Source of the DNA: UBA11524 sp964542315
GTDB taxonomy: Bacteria; Bacillota; Clostridia; Christensenellales; Aristaeellaceae
Direction of reading: 5' to 3'
Assembly (NCBI GenBank): GCA_964542315.1
Contig: CAZIUA010000010.1
Coordinates: forward strand, 1-43,562
Length of the DNA stretch: 43,562 nt
The translations under genes and the position numbers were made by a program. Below the pieces are notes generated by a model that was given only the letters and a program-made list of their open reading frames with translations, ran no database searches and had not been told where the DNA came from. Positions 9,204 through 17,896 of this stretch are shown here, one piece after another. Numbering within the stretch: position 1 is the first letter of the stretch; every line of letters starts with the position of its first letter.

Positions 9204-9247
9204 CAAGGGGCGAAGTCCCTTGCGAAATCCAAGGGCAGCGCCCTTGG
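9204..9247 (+). repeat. tandem hairpins ahead of def
   Basis: Two adjacent inverted repeats: CAAGGG/CCCTTG (9204-9209 and 9217-9222, 7-base loop), and CCAAGGGC/GCCCTTGG (9229-9236 and 9240-9247, 3-base loop). The def RBS (AAGGAG) follows immediately. There is no T-run, so this is not a classical terminator. The two stems share the core AAGGG...CCCTT. It may be a copy of a dispersed intergenic repeat or an RNA element regulating def. The rest of the 149-base priA-def gap shows nothing clear. Confidence 0.6.
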
Positions 9248-9268
9248 CAGGAAGGAGTATGATAAGTT

Positions 9269-9760
9269 ATGGCAATTCGTAAGATTTTGACGCTGGGTGA
9301 TGATACGCTCCGCAAGGAGTGCCGGAAGCAGGAGAAGTTTGACCTGCGCCTGGCCATCCTGCTCAAGGATATGGCTGACACGATGTACCGCGCGGAGGGC
9401 GTTGGTCTGGCCGCGCCTCAGGTGGGCGTGCTGCGCCGCGTGTGCGTGATCGACGTGGGCGACGGCCTGGTGGAGATGATCAACCCGGTTATCACCAAGC
9501 GCGAAGGCGAGCAGACCGGCCGCGAGGGCTGCCTGTCCCTGCCCGGGCGTCAGGGTGTTGTGACCCGCCCGATGACGGTCACGGTGAACTATCAGGATCG
9601 CCGCGGCGCCTTCCAGCAGCTGACGGCGGAGGGCTTCTTCGCCCGTGCGTGCTGCCACGAGATCGACCATCTGGACGGCACGGTGTATATCGACGTGATG
9701 GATCGCGAGCTGACCCCTGAGGAGATCGAAGGACATATCCCGGAGGATGATGAAGCGTGA
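9269..9760 (+). CDS. def: peptide deformylase
   Basis: Metallohydrolase that removes the formyl group from the N-terminal methionine of nascent proteins. 163 residues, typical length. All three family motifs are present: GVGLAAPQVG (motif 1), EGCLSLPG (motif 2, metal-ligand Cys) and HEIDHLDG (motif 3, two His ligands and the catalytic Glu). The residue before the HEIDH motif is Cys where Gln is common. The start ATG follows AAGGAG with about 12 bases of spacing. It overlaps fmt by 4 bases, pairing the deformylase with the formyltransferase. Confidence 0.97.
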   Translation: MAIRKILTLGDDTLRKECRKQEKFDLRLAILLKDMADTMYRAEGVGLAAPQVGVLRRVCVIDVGDGLVEMINPVITKREGEQTGREGCLSLPGRQGVVTRPMTVTVNYQDRRGAFQQLTAEGFFARACCHEIDHLDGTVYIDVMDRELTPEEIEGHIPEDDEA

Positions 9761-10698
9761 GGATCGTATTTCTCGGCACGCCTGAATTCGCTGTGCCGTC
9801 CCTGAAAGCCCTGTGCGACAGCGGCTATGAGGTCGTTGGCGTATTCACCCAGCCAGACCGTCCCAAGGGGCGCGGCAACAAGGTGATCCCGTCCCCCGTG
9901 AAGGTGTTCGCGACGGAACACGGCATCCCTGTGTATCAGCCCGTACGCATCCGCAAGGAGAGCGTGGAGGACATGAAGGCCCTTCAGCCCGACCTGTGCG
10001 TGACGGCGGCCTTCGGGCAGATCCTCAGCCAGGAGCTGCTGGACATCCCGCGGCTTGGCACGATGAACGTCCATGCATCCCTGCTGCCCAAACATCGCGG
10101 CTCGGCGCCCATCAACTGGGCCATCATGCAGGGGGATGAGACCGTCGGCGTGACGACCATGTTCTCCGACAAGGGCATCGACACCGGCGACATGCTCCTC
10201 AAGGCGGAAACGCCCTACATCAAGGGCGAAACTGCGGGCGAGCTGACCGTGCGTATGGCGGAGCTGGGCGCAAAGCTGCTCATCGACACGCTGAAAAAGC
10301 TCGAAAACGGCACGCTGGAACGCATTCCACAGGATCATGCGAACATGACCTACGACCCCATGCTGACCAAGGACATGGGCATCATCGACTGGACGCTGCC
10401 TGCGTCGGACATCGTCAACCGCATCCACGGCCTGAATCCCTGGCCGGGCTGCTCCACGGCGGTCGCAGGCGGAAGGCTCAAGCTCCTGCGCGCGGAAGCC
10501 GTCCAGTGCGCAGGCCAGCCCGGTGAGATCATCGGCGCGGATCCCAAGCAGGGGCTGATCATCGCTGCTGGCGAGGGTGCTGTGGCTGTGACCCAGCTTC
10601 AGGCTCCCGGCGGAAAACCCATGAACAGCAAGGATTATCTTCGCGGCCACCCCATGGCAGTTGGGACTGTACTAAAGGAGGAAACCGTCCATGAGTGA
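9757..10698 (+). CDS. fmt: methionyl-tRNA formyltransferase
   Basis: Transfers formyl from 10-formyl-THF to initiator Met-tRNA. 313 residues. The N-terminal formyltransferase domain begins RIVFLGTPEFAVPSL, with the family motif region NVHASLLPKHRGSAPINWA near residue 105 (Asn and His catalytic) and the folate-site segment GVTTMFSDKGIDTGDML. The C-terminal OB-like domain starts near residue 205. The start is GTG at 9757, overlapping the def stop as GTGA; its end overlaps rsmB by 8 bases, so the three genes are translationally coupled. Confidence 0.97.
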   Translation: MRIVFLGTPEFAVPSLKALCDSGYEVVGVFTQPDRPKGRGNKVIPSPVKVFATEHGIPVYQPVRIRKESVEDMKALQPDLCVTAAFGQILSQELLDIPRLGTMNVHASLLPKHRGSAPINWAIMQGDETVGVTTMFSDKGIDTGDMLLKAETPYIKGETAGELTVRMAELGAKLLIDTLKKLENGTLERIPQDHANMTYDPMLTKDMGIIDWTLPASDIVNRIHGLNPWPGCSTAVAGGRLKLLRAEAVQCAGQPGEIIGADPKQGLIIAAGEGAVAVTQLQAPGGKPMNSKDYLRGHPMAVGTVLKEETVHE

Positions 10699-12505
10699 TA
10701 TGAACAATCGTCCCCCGCGTGGGAATGGTGACGGAAATCGCGGCGGAAATGTCCGCAACGGTGGAAACGGCGAGCGTAAATTTGGTGAAAAGCGCTCCTT
10801 CGGTGGGAATGGTACGCGCAATTCCGACCGGAAACCCTACGCCGGTGGCAGCAAGCCGGCTTTCCGCGGCGAAAAGCAGGCCTTCGGTGGGGATAAGCCC
10901 CGTTTTGACCGCGAAAATCGTCCGCCCCGTGGGAACAAGCCGTCCTTCGGCGACCGCAAGCCTGCCTTCGGTGGGGATCACGAGTATAAAATTGGTGACA
11001 AGCCCGCGTTTGGTGGGGATCGTGAACGCAAATTTGGCGATAAGCCCGGTTTCGGTGGGAATCGCGGCGGAAATCGCCCGGGATTTGGCGGTCCGCGTGG
11101 GAACGGCCGTCCCATGGGCGGACACAAGCCCGTGCAGGGCAAGATCGTCAAGCCCCATCAGCAGGAAGGCCTGGCCTCCCGCCGTCTGGCGCTGGAAGTC
11201 ATCCGCGAGGTGACGGAGAATGGCAAGTTCATCCACCTGGTCATGGATGAAAAGCTCCGCAACTGCACCCTGCCGCTGATCGACCGCCGCCTGGCCGCGC
11301 GTCTGGCCTATGACACGGTGGAGAACCAGATGTATCTGGATCACGCGCTGAACCAGATCATGGCGCGCCCGGATTGCGACATCAAGCTGCGCAATGTGCT
11401 GCGCCTGGGTGCGTGCCAGCTGCTGCTGGAGGATCGCATCCCCGAGAGCGCGGCGTGCAACACTGCCGTGGCGCTGTGCAAGGAAACGGGCATGGAGGGG
11501 CTGGCTGGCGTGTGCAACGGCGTGCTGCGCAACCTCATCCGCCAGAAGGAGGAGCTGACCTGGCCCGATCCGGCGGAAAATCCCGTCAAGGCGCTGTCCG
11601 TGCGCCACAGCGTCCCCGAATGGCTGGTGGAAAAGCTGCTGGCGGACTGGGGCGATGAGGCCATCAGCCTGATGAGCGTCCACAGCCACGACAGCTACAT
11701 CACCGTCCGCCCGAACCTGACCCGCATGGACGATGAGGCATTCGAGGCCTTCCTGAACGCGAAGGTCTGGGAGCACGAGCCGGGCAAGGTGGCGCATAGC
11801 TGGCGCATCCGCAACATGGCGGAGATCGCCCATGACGCAGGCTTTGTGGGCGGCAAGTTCTCCATCCAGTCCGAGTCCTCCATGATGGCGGCGATGGCGG
11901 TGGAACCCAAGCGCGGCATGCAGATCCTGGATTGCTGCGCGGCACCCGGCGGCAAGAGCTGCCTGATGGCAGAAATGATGGGCGGTTCCGGCCGCGTGCA
12001 GGCCTGGGAGCTCCATCCCCACCGCGCTGACCTGATCACCGCGCAGATGAAGCGTCTGGGTCTGGAGAACATCCGCCCGATGACCCGCGATGCCTCCATC
12101 CACCGCCCCGATCTGGACGGCACGATGGATGCTGTCCTGCTGGACGCCCCCTGCTCCGGCCTGGGCGTCATGGCGGACAAGCCCGATGTGAAATACCGCG
12201 TCACCCCTGAGAGCGTGGCTGAGATCGTCCAGACCCAGCGCAAGCTCCTGGATGCGGTGGCCCCCTATGTCAAGCGCGGCGGCACGCTGGTGTACTCCAC
12301 CTGCTCCGTGCTGAAGGAAGAAAATGTCCGCCAGGTGGAAGCGTTCCTGGCGCGCCACCCCGAATTTGAGCTTGCGAAGCTGCCCGAGAGCATCCCGGCG
12401 GAATTCCGTCAGCATGAGGATGTGGGCCTGCAGCTGCTCCCCAGCCGCGACGGCGTGGAGGGCTTCTACATCTGCCGCATGAAGCGGAAGCTGCGCAGCC
12501 TGTAA
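10691..12505 (+). CDS. rsmB: 16S rRNA m5C967 methyltransferase with Gly/Arg-rich N-terminal extension
   Basis: SAM-dependent RNA cytosine-5 methyltransferase. The catalytic part (residues about 155-604) is a normal RsmB: NusB-like RNA-binding domain (about 160-290), SAM-binding DCCAAPGGKSC near 413, LDAPCSGLGV near 485 and catalytic-Cys YSTCSVLKEEN near 535. What is odd is residues 1-150: a low-complexity, strongly basic stretch of Gly, Arg, Asn, Lys, Phe and Asp with repeated units such as KPAFGGD, RPPRGN and FGGNRGG, resembling RGG/FGG tails of RNA helicases. At the DNA level GGTGGGAA/GGTGGGGAT-like words recur and Gly codons are mostly GGT/GGG/GGA, unlike the GGC-rich remainder. The whole is about 150 residues longer than usual. 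An RBS (AAAGGAGG) sits 10 bases before the ATG inside fmt. Confidence 0.93.
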   Translation: MSDMNNRPPRGNGDGNRGGNVRNGGNGERKFGEKRSFGGNGTRNSDRKPYAGGSKPAFRGEKQAFGGDKPRFDRENRPPRGNKPSFGDRKPAFGGDHEYKIGDKPAFGGDRERKFGDKPGFGGNRGGNRPGFGGPRGNGRPMGGHKPVQGKIVKPHQQEGLASRRLALEVIREVTENGKFIHLVMDEKLRNCTLPLIDRRLAARLAYDTVENQMYLDHALNQIMARPDCDIKLRNVLRLGACQLLLEDRIPESAACNTAVALCKETGMEGLAGVCNGVLRNLIRQKEELTWPDPAENPVKALSVRHSVPEWLVEKLLADWGDEAISLMSVHSHDSYITVRPNLTRMDDEAFEAFLNAKVWEHEPGKVAHSWRIRNMAEIAHDAGFVGGKFSIQSESSMMAAMAVEPKRGMQILDCCAAPGGKSCLMAEMMGGSGRVQAWELHPHRADLITAQMKRLGLENIRPMTRDASIHRPDLDGTMDAVLLDAPCSGLGVMADKPDVKYRVTPESVAEIVQTQRKLLDAVAPYVKRGGTLVYSTCSVLKEENVRQVEAFLARHPEFELAKLPESIPAEFRQHEDVGLQLLPSRDGVEGFYICRMKRKLRSL

Positions 12506-12539
12506 GTATTCTTCGCTTTTCTTTTGGAGGATGAAGCCG

Positions 12540-13610
12540 ATGACCGAGTTGACCGGACTGTATCTGTCCGAACTGACCGACTGGTGCAAGGAGCGCAAGC
12601 TGCCCGCCTTCCGCGCCAAGCAGATCTTCAAATGGATCCACCAGGGCGTGGATTTCGACGGCATGACCAACCTCCCCCTGTCCCTGCGCGAGCAGCTCAA
12701 GGGGGAGGCGATCGCCCAGCCGGTGCGCATCATCCATGAGCGCCGGTCGAAAATCGATGATACGGTCAAGTTCCTCTTTGGCATGCAGGATGGGAACTGT
12801 GTCGAGGGCGTGCTGATGCACTACCACCACGGCTACACGCTGTGCATCTCCACCCAGGTGGGCTGCCGGATGGGCTGCACGTTCTGCGCCTCCACGCTGG
12901 AAGGGTGCGTGCGCTCCCTGACGGCGGGCGAGATGCTGGGCGAGGTGCTCTGCGCCAACCGCTACATCGTGGAGAATGGCCTTCCCGTGGAGGACGGCCA
13001 ATCCCCCCGTGTCCACAACCTGGTGCTCATGGGCAGCGGCGAACCGCTGGATAACTACGACAACGTGATGCGCTTCTTCCACCTCCTGCGCGAGCCGGAC
13101 GGTATTCAGATCGGCCTGCGCAATGTGAGCCTGAGCACCTGCGGCCTGGTGCCGAAGATGTACGCGCTGGCGGAGGAAGATTTGCCGGTGACGCTCTCGG
13201 TGTCCCTGCATGCGCCCAATGACGAGATCCGCCGCCGCACCATGCCCATCGCCAAGGTCTATCCGATGGATGATGTGCTGGCTGCCTGCCGCAACTACAT
13301 CGAGAAGACCGGCCGCCGCGTCATCTTCGAATACGCGCTGGTGGGCGATGTCAACTGCGAAGAAAAGCACGCCGTGGAGCTGGCCTCCCGGCTGCGCGGC
13401 ATGCAGTGCCATGTGAACCTGATCCCGCTGAATGTGGTGGAGGAGCGCGACCTCAAGGGCGTGACGGAGGCCACCGTGCGCCGCTTCATGGCCACGCTGG
13501 AGGAGCATCATATCTCCGTCACCCGCCGCCGCGAGATGGGGGACGATATCGAGGGCGCATGCGGTCAGCTGCGCCGCAAGACGATCAGCGAGGGACGTTA
13601 TGAATCATAA
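12540..13610 (+). CDS. rlmN: dual-specificity 23S rRNA/tRNA adenine-C2 methyltransferase
   Basis: Radical SAM enzyme that methylates C2 of A2503 in 23S rRNA and A37 in some tRNAs. 356 residues from ATG 12540, which stands 9 bases after GGAGG; an in-frame ATG at 12531 touches the RBS directly. The CX3CX2C cluster motif (CRMGCTFC, near residue 107) binds the 4Fe-4S cluster, GSGEPLDNYDN is the SAM-binding GEP motif, and the C-terminal Cys in EGACGQLR is the expected methyl-carrying residue. It overlaps the phosphatase gene by 11 bases. Confidence 0.95.
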   Translation: MTELTGLYLSELTDWCKERKLPAFRAKQIFKWIHQGVDFDGMTNLPLSLREQLKGEAIAQPVRIIHERRSKIDDTVKFLFGMQDGNCVEGVLMHYHHGYTLCISTQVGCRMGCTFCASTLEGCVRSLTAGEMLGEVLCANRYIVENGLPVEDGQSPRVHNLVLMGSGEPLDNYDNVMRFFHLLREPDGIQIGLRNVSLSTCGLVPKMYALAEEDLPVTLSVSLHAPNDEIRRRTMPIAKVYPMDDVLAACRNYIEKTGRRVIFEYALVGDVNCEEKHAVELASRLRGMQCHVNLIPLNVVEERDLKGVTEATVRRFMATLEEHHISVTRRREMGDDIEGACGQLRRKTISEGRYES

Positions 13611-14421
13611 ATTCCGATTCACAAAGGATAGCATGAAGCGCCTGACGGACTTCATCTGCCGCCGGGATCAGCCGGAAAAGAAGCAGAAGCAGCCCGAAAA
13701 ACGCAAGATCATCGCCTATGCGCTGACGGATGTGGGCAAGGTGCGCACGAACAATCAGGATGCGCTCATCGTCTGTGAGGAGGCGATGCTCTACGGCGTG
13801 GCGGACGGCATGGGCGGCCACAATGGCGGCGAAACGGCCTCTGCCGGTGCGCGCGATGGGCTGATCGCGGCCCTCAAGGGCAAGACGCCGTCCATTGATG
13901 CGCTGCGCGACGGCATCGTCCAGGTCAATGCGGATCTGTTCCGCCAGCAGGCCGAGGACGAGAAGCTCTCCGGCATGGGCACGACACTGTCCGTCCTGTG
14001 GATGGGCGAGCATCAAGTGCTGCTGGGCCATGTGGGCGACAGCCGCATCTATCGCTTCCGCGAGGACAAGCTGGAGCAGATGACGGACGATCACTCCCTC
14101 GTGGGGGAATTGGTCCGCGCTGGCTATCTGACGGCGGAACAGGCCGAAACGCATCCGAACAAGAACGTGATCCTCCGCGCGGTGGGCACGGAAGCAGGCA
14201 TCAATGCGGATCTGGCCGCAGAGGAGCGCAAGCCCGGCGATCTGTGGCTCGTCTGCTCCGACGGCCTGCACGGCATGGTGCCGGACAGCCGCATGGAGAG
14301 CATCCTGCGCGAGCATGCCCCGGCGGAATGCCCGCAGCTACTCATGGATGCCGCGATGAAGGCAGGCGGCAGGGATAACATCAGCGTCGTCATCATCCAG
14401 GATGGGGAGGCGGCACGATGA
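13600..14421 (+). CDS. prpC: PP2C-family protein phosphatase (PrpC/Stp)
   Basis: Metal-dependent Ser/Thr phosphatase, partner of the PASTA kinase encoded directly downstream with a 4-base overlap. 273 residues. PPM motifs visible: TDVGKVRTNNQDA, VADGMGGHNGGE (metal-binding Asp and Gly), GTTLSVLWM, GHVGDSRIYRF, TDDHSLV, LVCSDGLHGMV and GGRDNISVVII with the last metal Asp. Compared with typical PrpC there is an extra basic N-terminus of about 40 residues (RRDQPEKKQKQPEKRK). A second possible start at 13633 (after AAAGGA) would remove 11 of these. Confidence 0.95.
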   Translation: MNHKFRFTKDSMKRLTDFICRRDQPEKKQKQPEKRKIIAYALTDVGKVRTNNQDALIVCEEAMLYGVADGMGGHNGGETASAGARDGLIAALKGKTPSIDALRDGIVQVNADLFRQQAEDEKLSGMGTTLSVLWMGEHQVLLGHVGDSRIYRFREDKLEQMTDDHSLVGELVRAGYLTAEQAETHPNKNVILRAVGTEAGINADLAAEERKPGDLWLVCSDGLHGMVPDSRMESILREHAPAECPQLLMDAAMKAGGRDNISVVIIQDGEAAR

Positions 14422-16289
14422 ACGAAAAGATCCTTGCAGGGCGCTATGTTCTGGTGGAGCAGATCGGCGTGGGCGGCATGGCCATCGTCTACCGCGCCAT
14501 TGACCGCAACACCGGCCATTCTGTGGCGGTGAAGGTGCTCAAGCCGGAATTCAGCCGGGACGCAGAGTTCGTCAGCCGATTCCAGCGTGAAGCCGAAGCC
14601 GCATCCAAGATGACCCACCACAACATCGTCAACCTGCTGGACGTGGGCATGGACGGCGAAAACCGATACCTCATCATGGAATATGTCAAGGGCAAGACGC
14701 TCAAGGAGGTCATCCGCGAAAAGGGCCGCCTGAGCGCGCCGGTGGCGGTGCAGATCACCATCCGCATCCTTTCTGCGCTCCAGCATGCCCATCAGAATGG
14801 CATCATTCACCGCGATATCAAGCCGCAGAACATCCTCGTCCATGCCGATGGCCACATCAAGGTGGCGGACTTCGGCATTGCACGCATGGCCAATTCCTCC
14901 ACACTTACCCGCGGGGATTCGGTCATGGGCTCCGTCCACTATTTCAGCCCCGAACAGGCGCAGGGCAAGGGCACGGATGTGACCAGCGACCTGTATTCCG
15001 TCGGCGTGACGCTCTATGAGATGCTGACCGGGCGCGTCCCCTTCGACGGGGACAGCCCTGTGGCCATCGCCATGCAGCATCTCCATGCCGCGCCGGAACC
15101 CATCCAGCGCTTTGCTCCCGATGTACCGGATGCCATCTGCCATGTGTGCATGAAGGCCATGGAGAAGGATCCGCAATACCGGTACCGCTCGGCGCGCGAA
15201 ATGGCCAGCGAGCTCCGTATGGCGCTGGAAGGCCGCGTGGGCGATATGCAGCCGCGCCTGGTGGAGCGTCTGCCCCAGACGGTGAATCTGCCTTCCATCC
15301 GCACCTCCGCTGTGCGCCAGACCACCGGCCGCACCCGGCAGAAGCGATCTGCCGCGCGCTGGTGGATCGTGACCGGCATGGTCACCCTGGTGATGCTCTA
15401 CGGGCTGTATCTGGGCACGATGGCCATCTATGAGAAGGTGGTCAATTCCGCCACGGTGGAGGCATATGTGGGCCGCAGCGTGGATGATGCGCGGCGCGCC
15501 ATCCTCCGTGCAGGGCTGGAGGCCGAGGTGGTGGAGATCAACCACCCCACGGTGTCCGCCGGAACGGTGGTGATGCAGGCGCCCCAGGAGGATACCACCC
15601 TGCGCAAGGGCGATAAGGTGGTGCTCACCGTGTCCAAGGGCCCGGCCAGCATGACCGTCCCCAATGTGCTGAACAGGAGTAGGCAGGATGCGCAGACCAT
15701 CCTGCGTGCCAACGGCCTGACGCTCACCGTGCTGGAGTATGTGGTCTCCACCACGGTGGATGCAGGCAAGATCGTCGAACAATATCCGGCGGCAGGGGCT
15801 TCCTGCCAGAGCGGCGACATCGTGCAGGTGACCATCTCCGGCGGTGTGGCGTATGTTCCCCGCGTGACGGGCAAACTGCTCAGCGAGGCCAAGGATCTCA
15901 TCGCCGCGGCCGGTCTGGTGACCGATCCGGATGTGACGTATGTGGAGACCGCTGAGACCGCGCTGCATGGCCGTGTGTCCCAGCAGAGCATCGCGGCGGA
16001 TCGCCAGGTCATCCAGGGCACGAACGTCAGCCTGACGGTGTATCGCGTGCCTGCCATGATGCGCAAGGCGAAGATCACCCTGGATCTGCCCGTGTCGGAA
16101 GGGCTGACCGCTGTGCGCGTGACGCTCCAGGATGACAATGGCGAATACGCCGTCTATGAGAGCGAATTCCCTGCCAATGCCAGCCGCAGACCGGAGATCA
16201 CCATCCAGACTGACAATCCCGGCGTGTATACCTACCGCGTGTACATCAACAACCAATTCAAGTATTCGAATACGGTGACGTTTGAATGA
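14418..16289 (+). CDS. prkC: PASTA-domain Ser/Thr protein kinase
   Basis: Membrane kinase that couples muropeptide or lipid II sensing outside the cell to phosphorylation of cytoplasmic targets (germination, wall synthesis, translation). 623 residues. Kinase domain about 10-270 with GVGGMAIVY (glycine loop), VAVKVLKPE (Lys), HRDIKPQNIL (catalytic loop), DFGIAR and SPEQA. A basic juxtamembrane segment is followed by one membrane helix (about 314-335, WIVTGMVTLVMLYGLYLGT). Outside are three PASTA repeats (about 350-410, 412-480, 481-550) and a C-terminal strand-rich domain (about 555-623) without a name I recognise. It overlaps both neighbours by 4 bases. Confidence 0.96.
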   Translation: MNEKILAGRYVLVEQIGVGGMAIVYRAIDRNTGHSVAVKVLKPEFSRDAEFVSRFQREAEAASKMTHHNIVNLLDVGMDGENRYLIMEYVKGKTLKEVIREKGRLSAPVAVQITIRILSALQHAHQNGIIHRDIKPQNILVHADGHIKVADFGIARMANSSTLTRGDSVMGSVHYFSPEQAQGKGTDVTSDLYSVGVTLYEMLTGRVPFDGDSPVAIAMQHLHAAPEPIQRFAPDVPDAICHVCMKAMEKDPQYRYRSAREMASELRMALEGRVGDMQPRLVERLPQTVNLPSIRTSAVRQTTGRTRQKRSAARWWIVTGMVTLVMLYGLYLGTMAIYEKVVNSATVEAYVGRSVDDARRAILRAGLEAEVVEINHPTVSAGTVVMQAPQEDTTLRKGDKVVLTVSKGPASMTVPNVLNRSRQDAQTILRANGLTLTVLEYVVSTTVDAGKIVEQYPAAGASCQSGDIVQVTISGGVAYVPRVTGKLLSEAKDLIAAAGLVTDPDVTYVETAETALHGRVSQQSIAADRQVIQGTNVSLTVYRVPAMMRKAKITLDLPVSEGLTAVRVTLQDDNGEYAVYESEFPANASRRPEITIQTDNPGVYTYRVYINNQFKYSNTVTFE

Positions 16290-17182
16290 GCGATGAAACG
16301 ATGATGCAGGGCGTGCTGGTGCGCGGATTCGGCGGCTTCTATGTCGCCGCCGCGCCCGATGGCACAGAGTATATCCTCAGGTGTAAGAAAAAATTCCGCA
16401 GGATGCACATTTCGCCCCTGGTGGGGGATGATGTGCTTTTCACCCCCGGCGAGGGCGAGGAACATGGCTGGGTGGAGGAGATCCTTCCGCGCAGGACGGA
16501 ATGCCTGCGTCCGCCGGTGGCCAATGTGTCCCTGCTGGTGGTGGTGATCTGCCCCTCGCCCGAACCCGACCTGCTGCTGGTGGACCGTCTGCTGGTGCGT
16601 GCGCGCCTGCAGGGCATGAAGACCGCTATCGTGGTCAACAAATGCGACCTGGATGCCTCCCTGGCGGAGGAGATCCGCAGGCAGTATGCCGGGGCGGACT
16701 GCGCGGTGCTGGCGGCCAGTGCCCGTGAGCATGGCGGCTTGGACGCCCTGCGCGCCCTCATGCAGGGCGAAAGCTGCTGCTGCCTGACCGGGCAGTCCGG
16801 CGTGGGCAAGTCGACGCTGCTCAACGCGCTGTTGGGGCTGGAGCTGGAAACGGGCGAGATCTCCGAGAAGATCCAGCGCGGCAAGAACACCACCCGCCAT
16901 GCACAGATGCTCATCCACGATGGCATCCGCGTGCTGGACACGGCTGGATTCTCCCTTCTGGAGCTCGATGCCCGCATGGAGCCGGATCAGCTGCGCACCT
17001 GCTATCCGGAAATGGAGAAGTACGAGGGGTGCTGCCGGTTCACGCCGTGCATGCATGACCGCGAGCCGGGCTGCGCCGTGACGGCTGCCGTGCAGGCTGG
17101 CGAGATCGACGAGGGACGCATTGCGCGCTACCGGCAGCTGCTGGGCGACGTGCGCGAGGCGTGGAAACAGCGTTATAACTGA
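16286..17182 (+). CDS. rsgA: ribosome small-subunit biogenesis GTPase
   Basis: Circularly permuted GTPase that acts late in 30S assembly. 298 residues. N-terminal OB fold (about 1-70), then the G motifs in permuted order: VVNKCDLD (G4), GQSGVGKSTLLNAL (G1), GKNTTRHAQM (G2), DTAGFSLLEL (G3). The C-terminal zinc domain shows CRFTPCMHDREPGCAV, the family Cys-Cys-His-Cys set. Sits after prkC as in B. subtilis, where PrkC phosphorylates this GTPase, so the arrangement makes functional sense. Overlaps prkC by 4 bases. Confidence 0.96.
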   Translation: MSDETMMQGVLVRGFGGFYVAAAPDGTEYILRCKKKFRRMHISPLVGDDVLFTPGEGEEHGWVEEILPRRTECLRPPVANVSLLVVVICPSPEPDLLLVDRLLVRARLQGMKTAIVVNKCDLDASLAEEIRRQYAGADCAVLAASAREHGGLDALRALMQGESCCCLTGQSGVGKSTLLNALLGLELETGEISEKIQRGKNTTRHAQMLIHDGIRVLDTAGFSLLELDARMEPDQLRTCYPEMEKYEGCCRFTPCMHDREPGCAVTAAVQAGEIDEGRIARYRQLLGDVREAWKQRYN

Positions 17183-17203
17183 TGCAGAGGAGGCGTTCCT
17201 GAC

Positions 17204-17839
17204 ATGAAAGTTGCTCCTTCCATCCTGGCGGCGGATCCGCTGGACATGGGGCGCGATGTGCAGCGGATGATCGACGCCGGGACGGACTGGCTCCATGTGG
17301 ACATCATGGATGCCCATTTCGTGCCCAACCTGTCCTTCAGCCCGGCCCTGACCAAGGCGCTGCATCAGCGCTTTCCGGCGCTCCCGCTGGACGTCCACCT
17401 GATGATGGACAACCCCGGCGCGTATATCGATGCCTTCTGCGATGCAGGGGCCTCCATGCTGACCATCCATGCGGAGATCCCGGAGGATGCGGCGGTGCTG
17501 CTGGACAGGATCCGCGCACGCGGCGTCCAGGCTGGCCTGTCGGTCAAACCCGGCACGCCTGTGGAGAGCATCCGCCATTTGCTCCCCCATGCGGATATGG
17601 TGCTCGTCATGACGGTGGAACCCGGCTTTGGCGGACAGAAGTTCAACGCGGACATGCTGCCGAAGCTCGATGCGCTGCGCCAGATGGGCTATCAGGGCCT
17701 CCTGGAGGCCGATGGCGGCGTATCCATGGCGAATGTGGCGCTCTTGCATGCGCACGGGCTGGATGTGGCCGTCATGGGGACGGCGATGTTCCGCAGTGCG
17801 GATCCGGCGGAGGATATGGCGCGGATCCACGCGCTGTAA
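17204..17839 (+). CDS. rpe: ribulose-phosphate 3-epimerase
   Basis: Interconverts ribulose-5-phosphate and xylulose-5-phosphate in the pentose phosphate pathway. 211 residues, a TIM barrel. Family marks: KVAPSILAADPL at the start, HVDIMDAHFVPNLSF (metal and catalytic residues), LDVHLMMDNP, VLVMTVEPGFGGQKF and EADGGVS with the second catalytic Asp, then VMGTAMF. RBS GAGGAGG. It is the last well-conserved member of the priA-rpe block. In B. subtilis thiN and spoVM follow at this place; no thiN is found here. Confidence 0.96.
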   Translation: MKVAPSILAADPLDMGRDVQRMIDAGTDWLHVDIMDAHFVPNLSFSPALTKALHQRFPALPLDVHLMMDNPGAYIDAFCDAGASMLTIHAEIPEDAAVLLDRIRARGVQAGLSVKPGTPVESIRHLLPHADMVLVMTVEPGFGGQKFNADMLPKLDALRQMGYQGLLEADGGVSMANVALLHAHGLDVAVMGTAMFRSADPAEDMARIHAL

Positions 17840-17858
17840 GGGGATAATGTGCGCAAGG

Positions 17859-17867
17859 TGTGGATAA
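17859..17867 (-). promoter_or_regulatory. perfect DnaA box
   Basis: TGTGGATAA, the exact complement of the consensus TTATCCACA, in the gap after rpe. A second identical box lies at 21215. Whether DnaA binds here is inferred only. Confidence 0.5.
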
Positions 17868-17896
17868 CCTTTTTGCAAAAGGAGGTGCGTCCACTG

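Noticed and set aside
10720..11110. Repeats in the rsmB 5' part as a CRISPR or G-quadruplex array
   Set aside because: Units are short, irregular and in frame with a Gly/Arg-rich protein; no constant repeat-spacer pattern exists.
14124..16256. 710-codon minus-strand frame opposite the PASTA kinase
   Set aside because: Same reason: shadow of a certain gene, His/Gly-rich without motifs.
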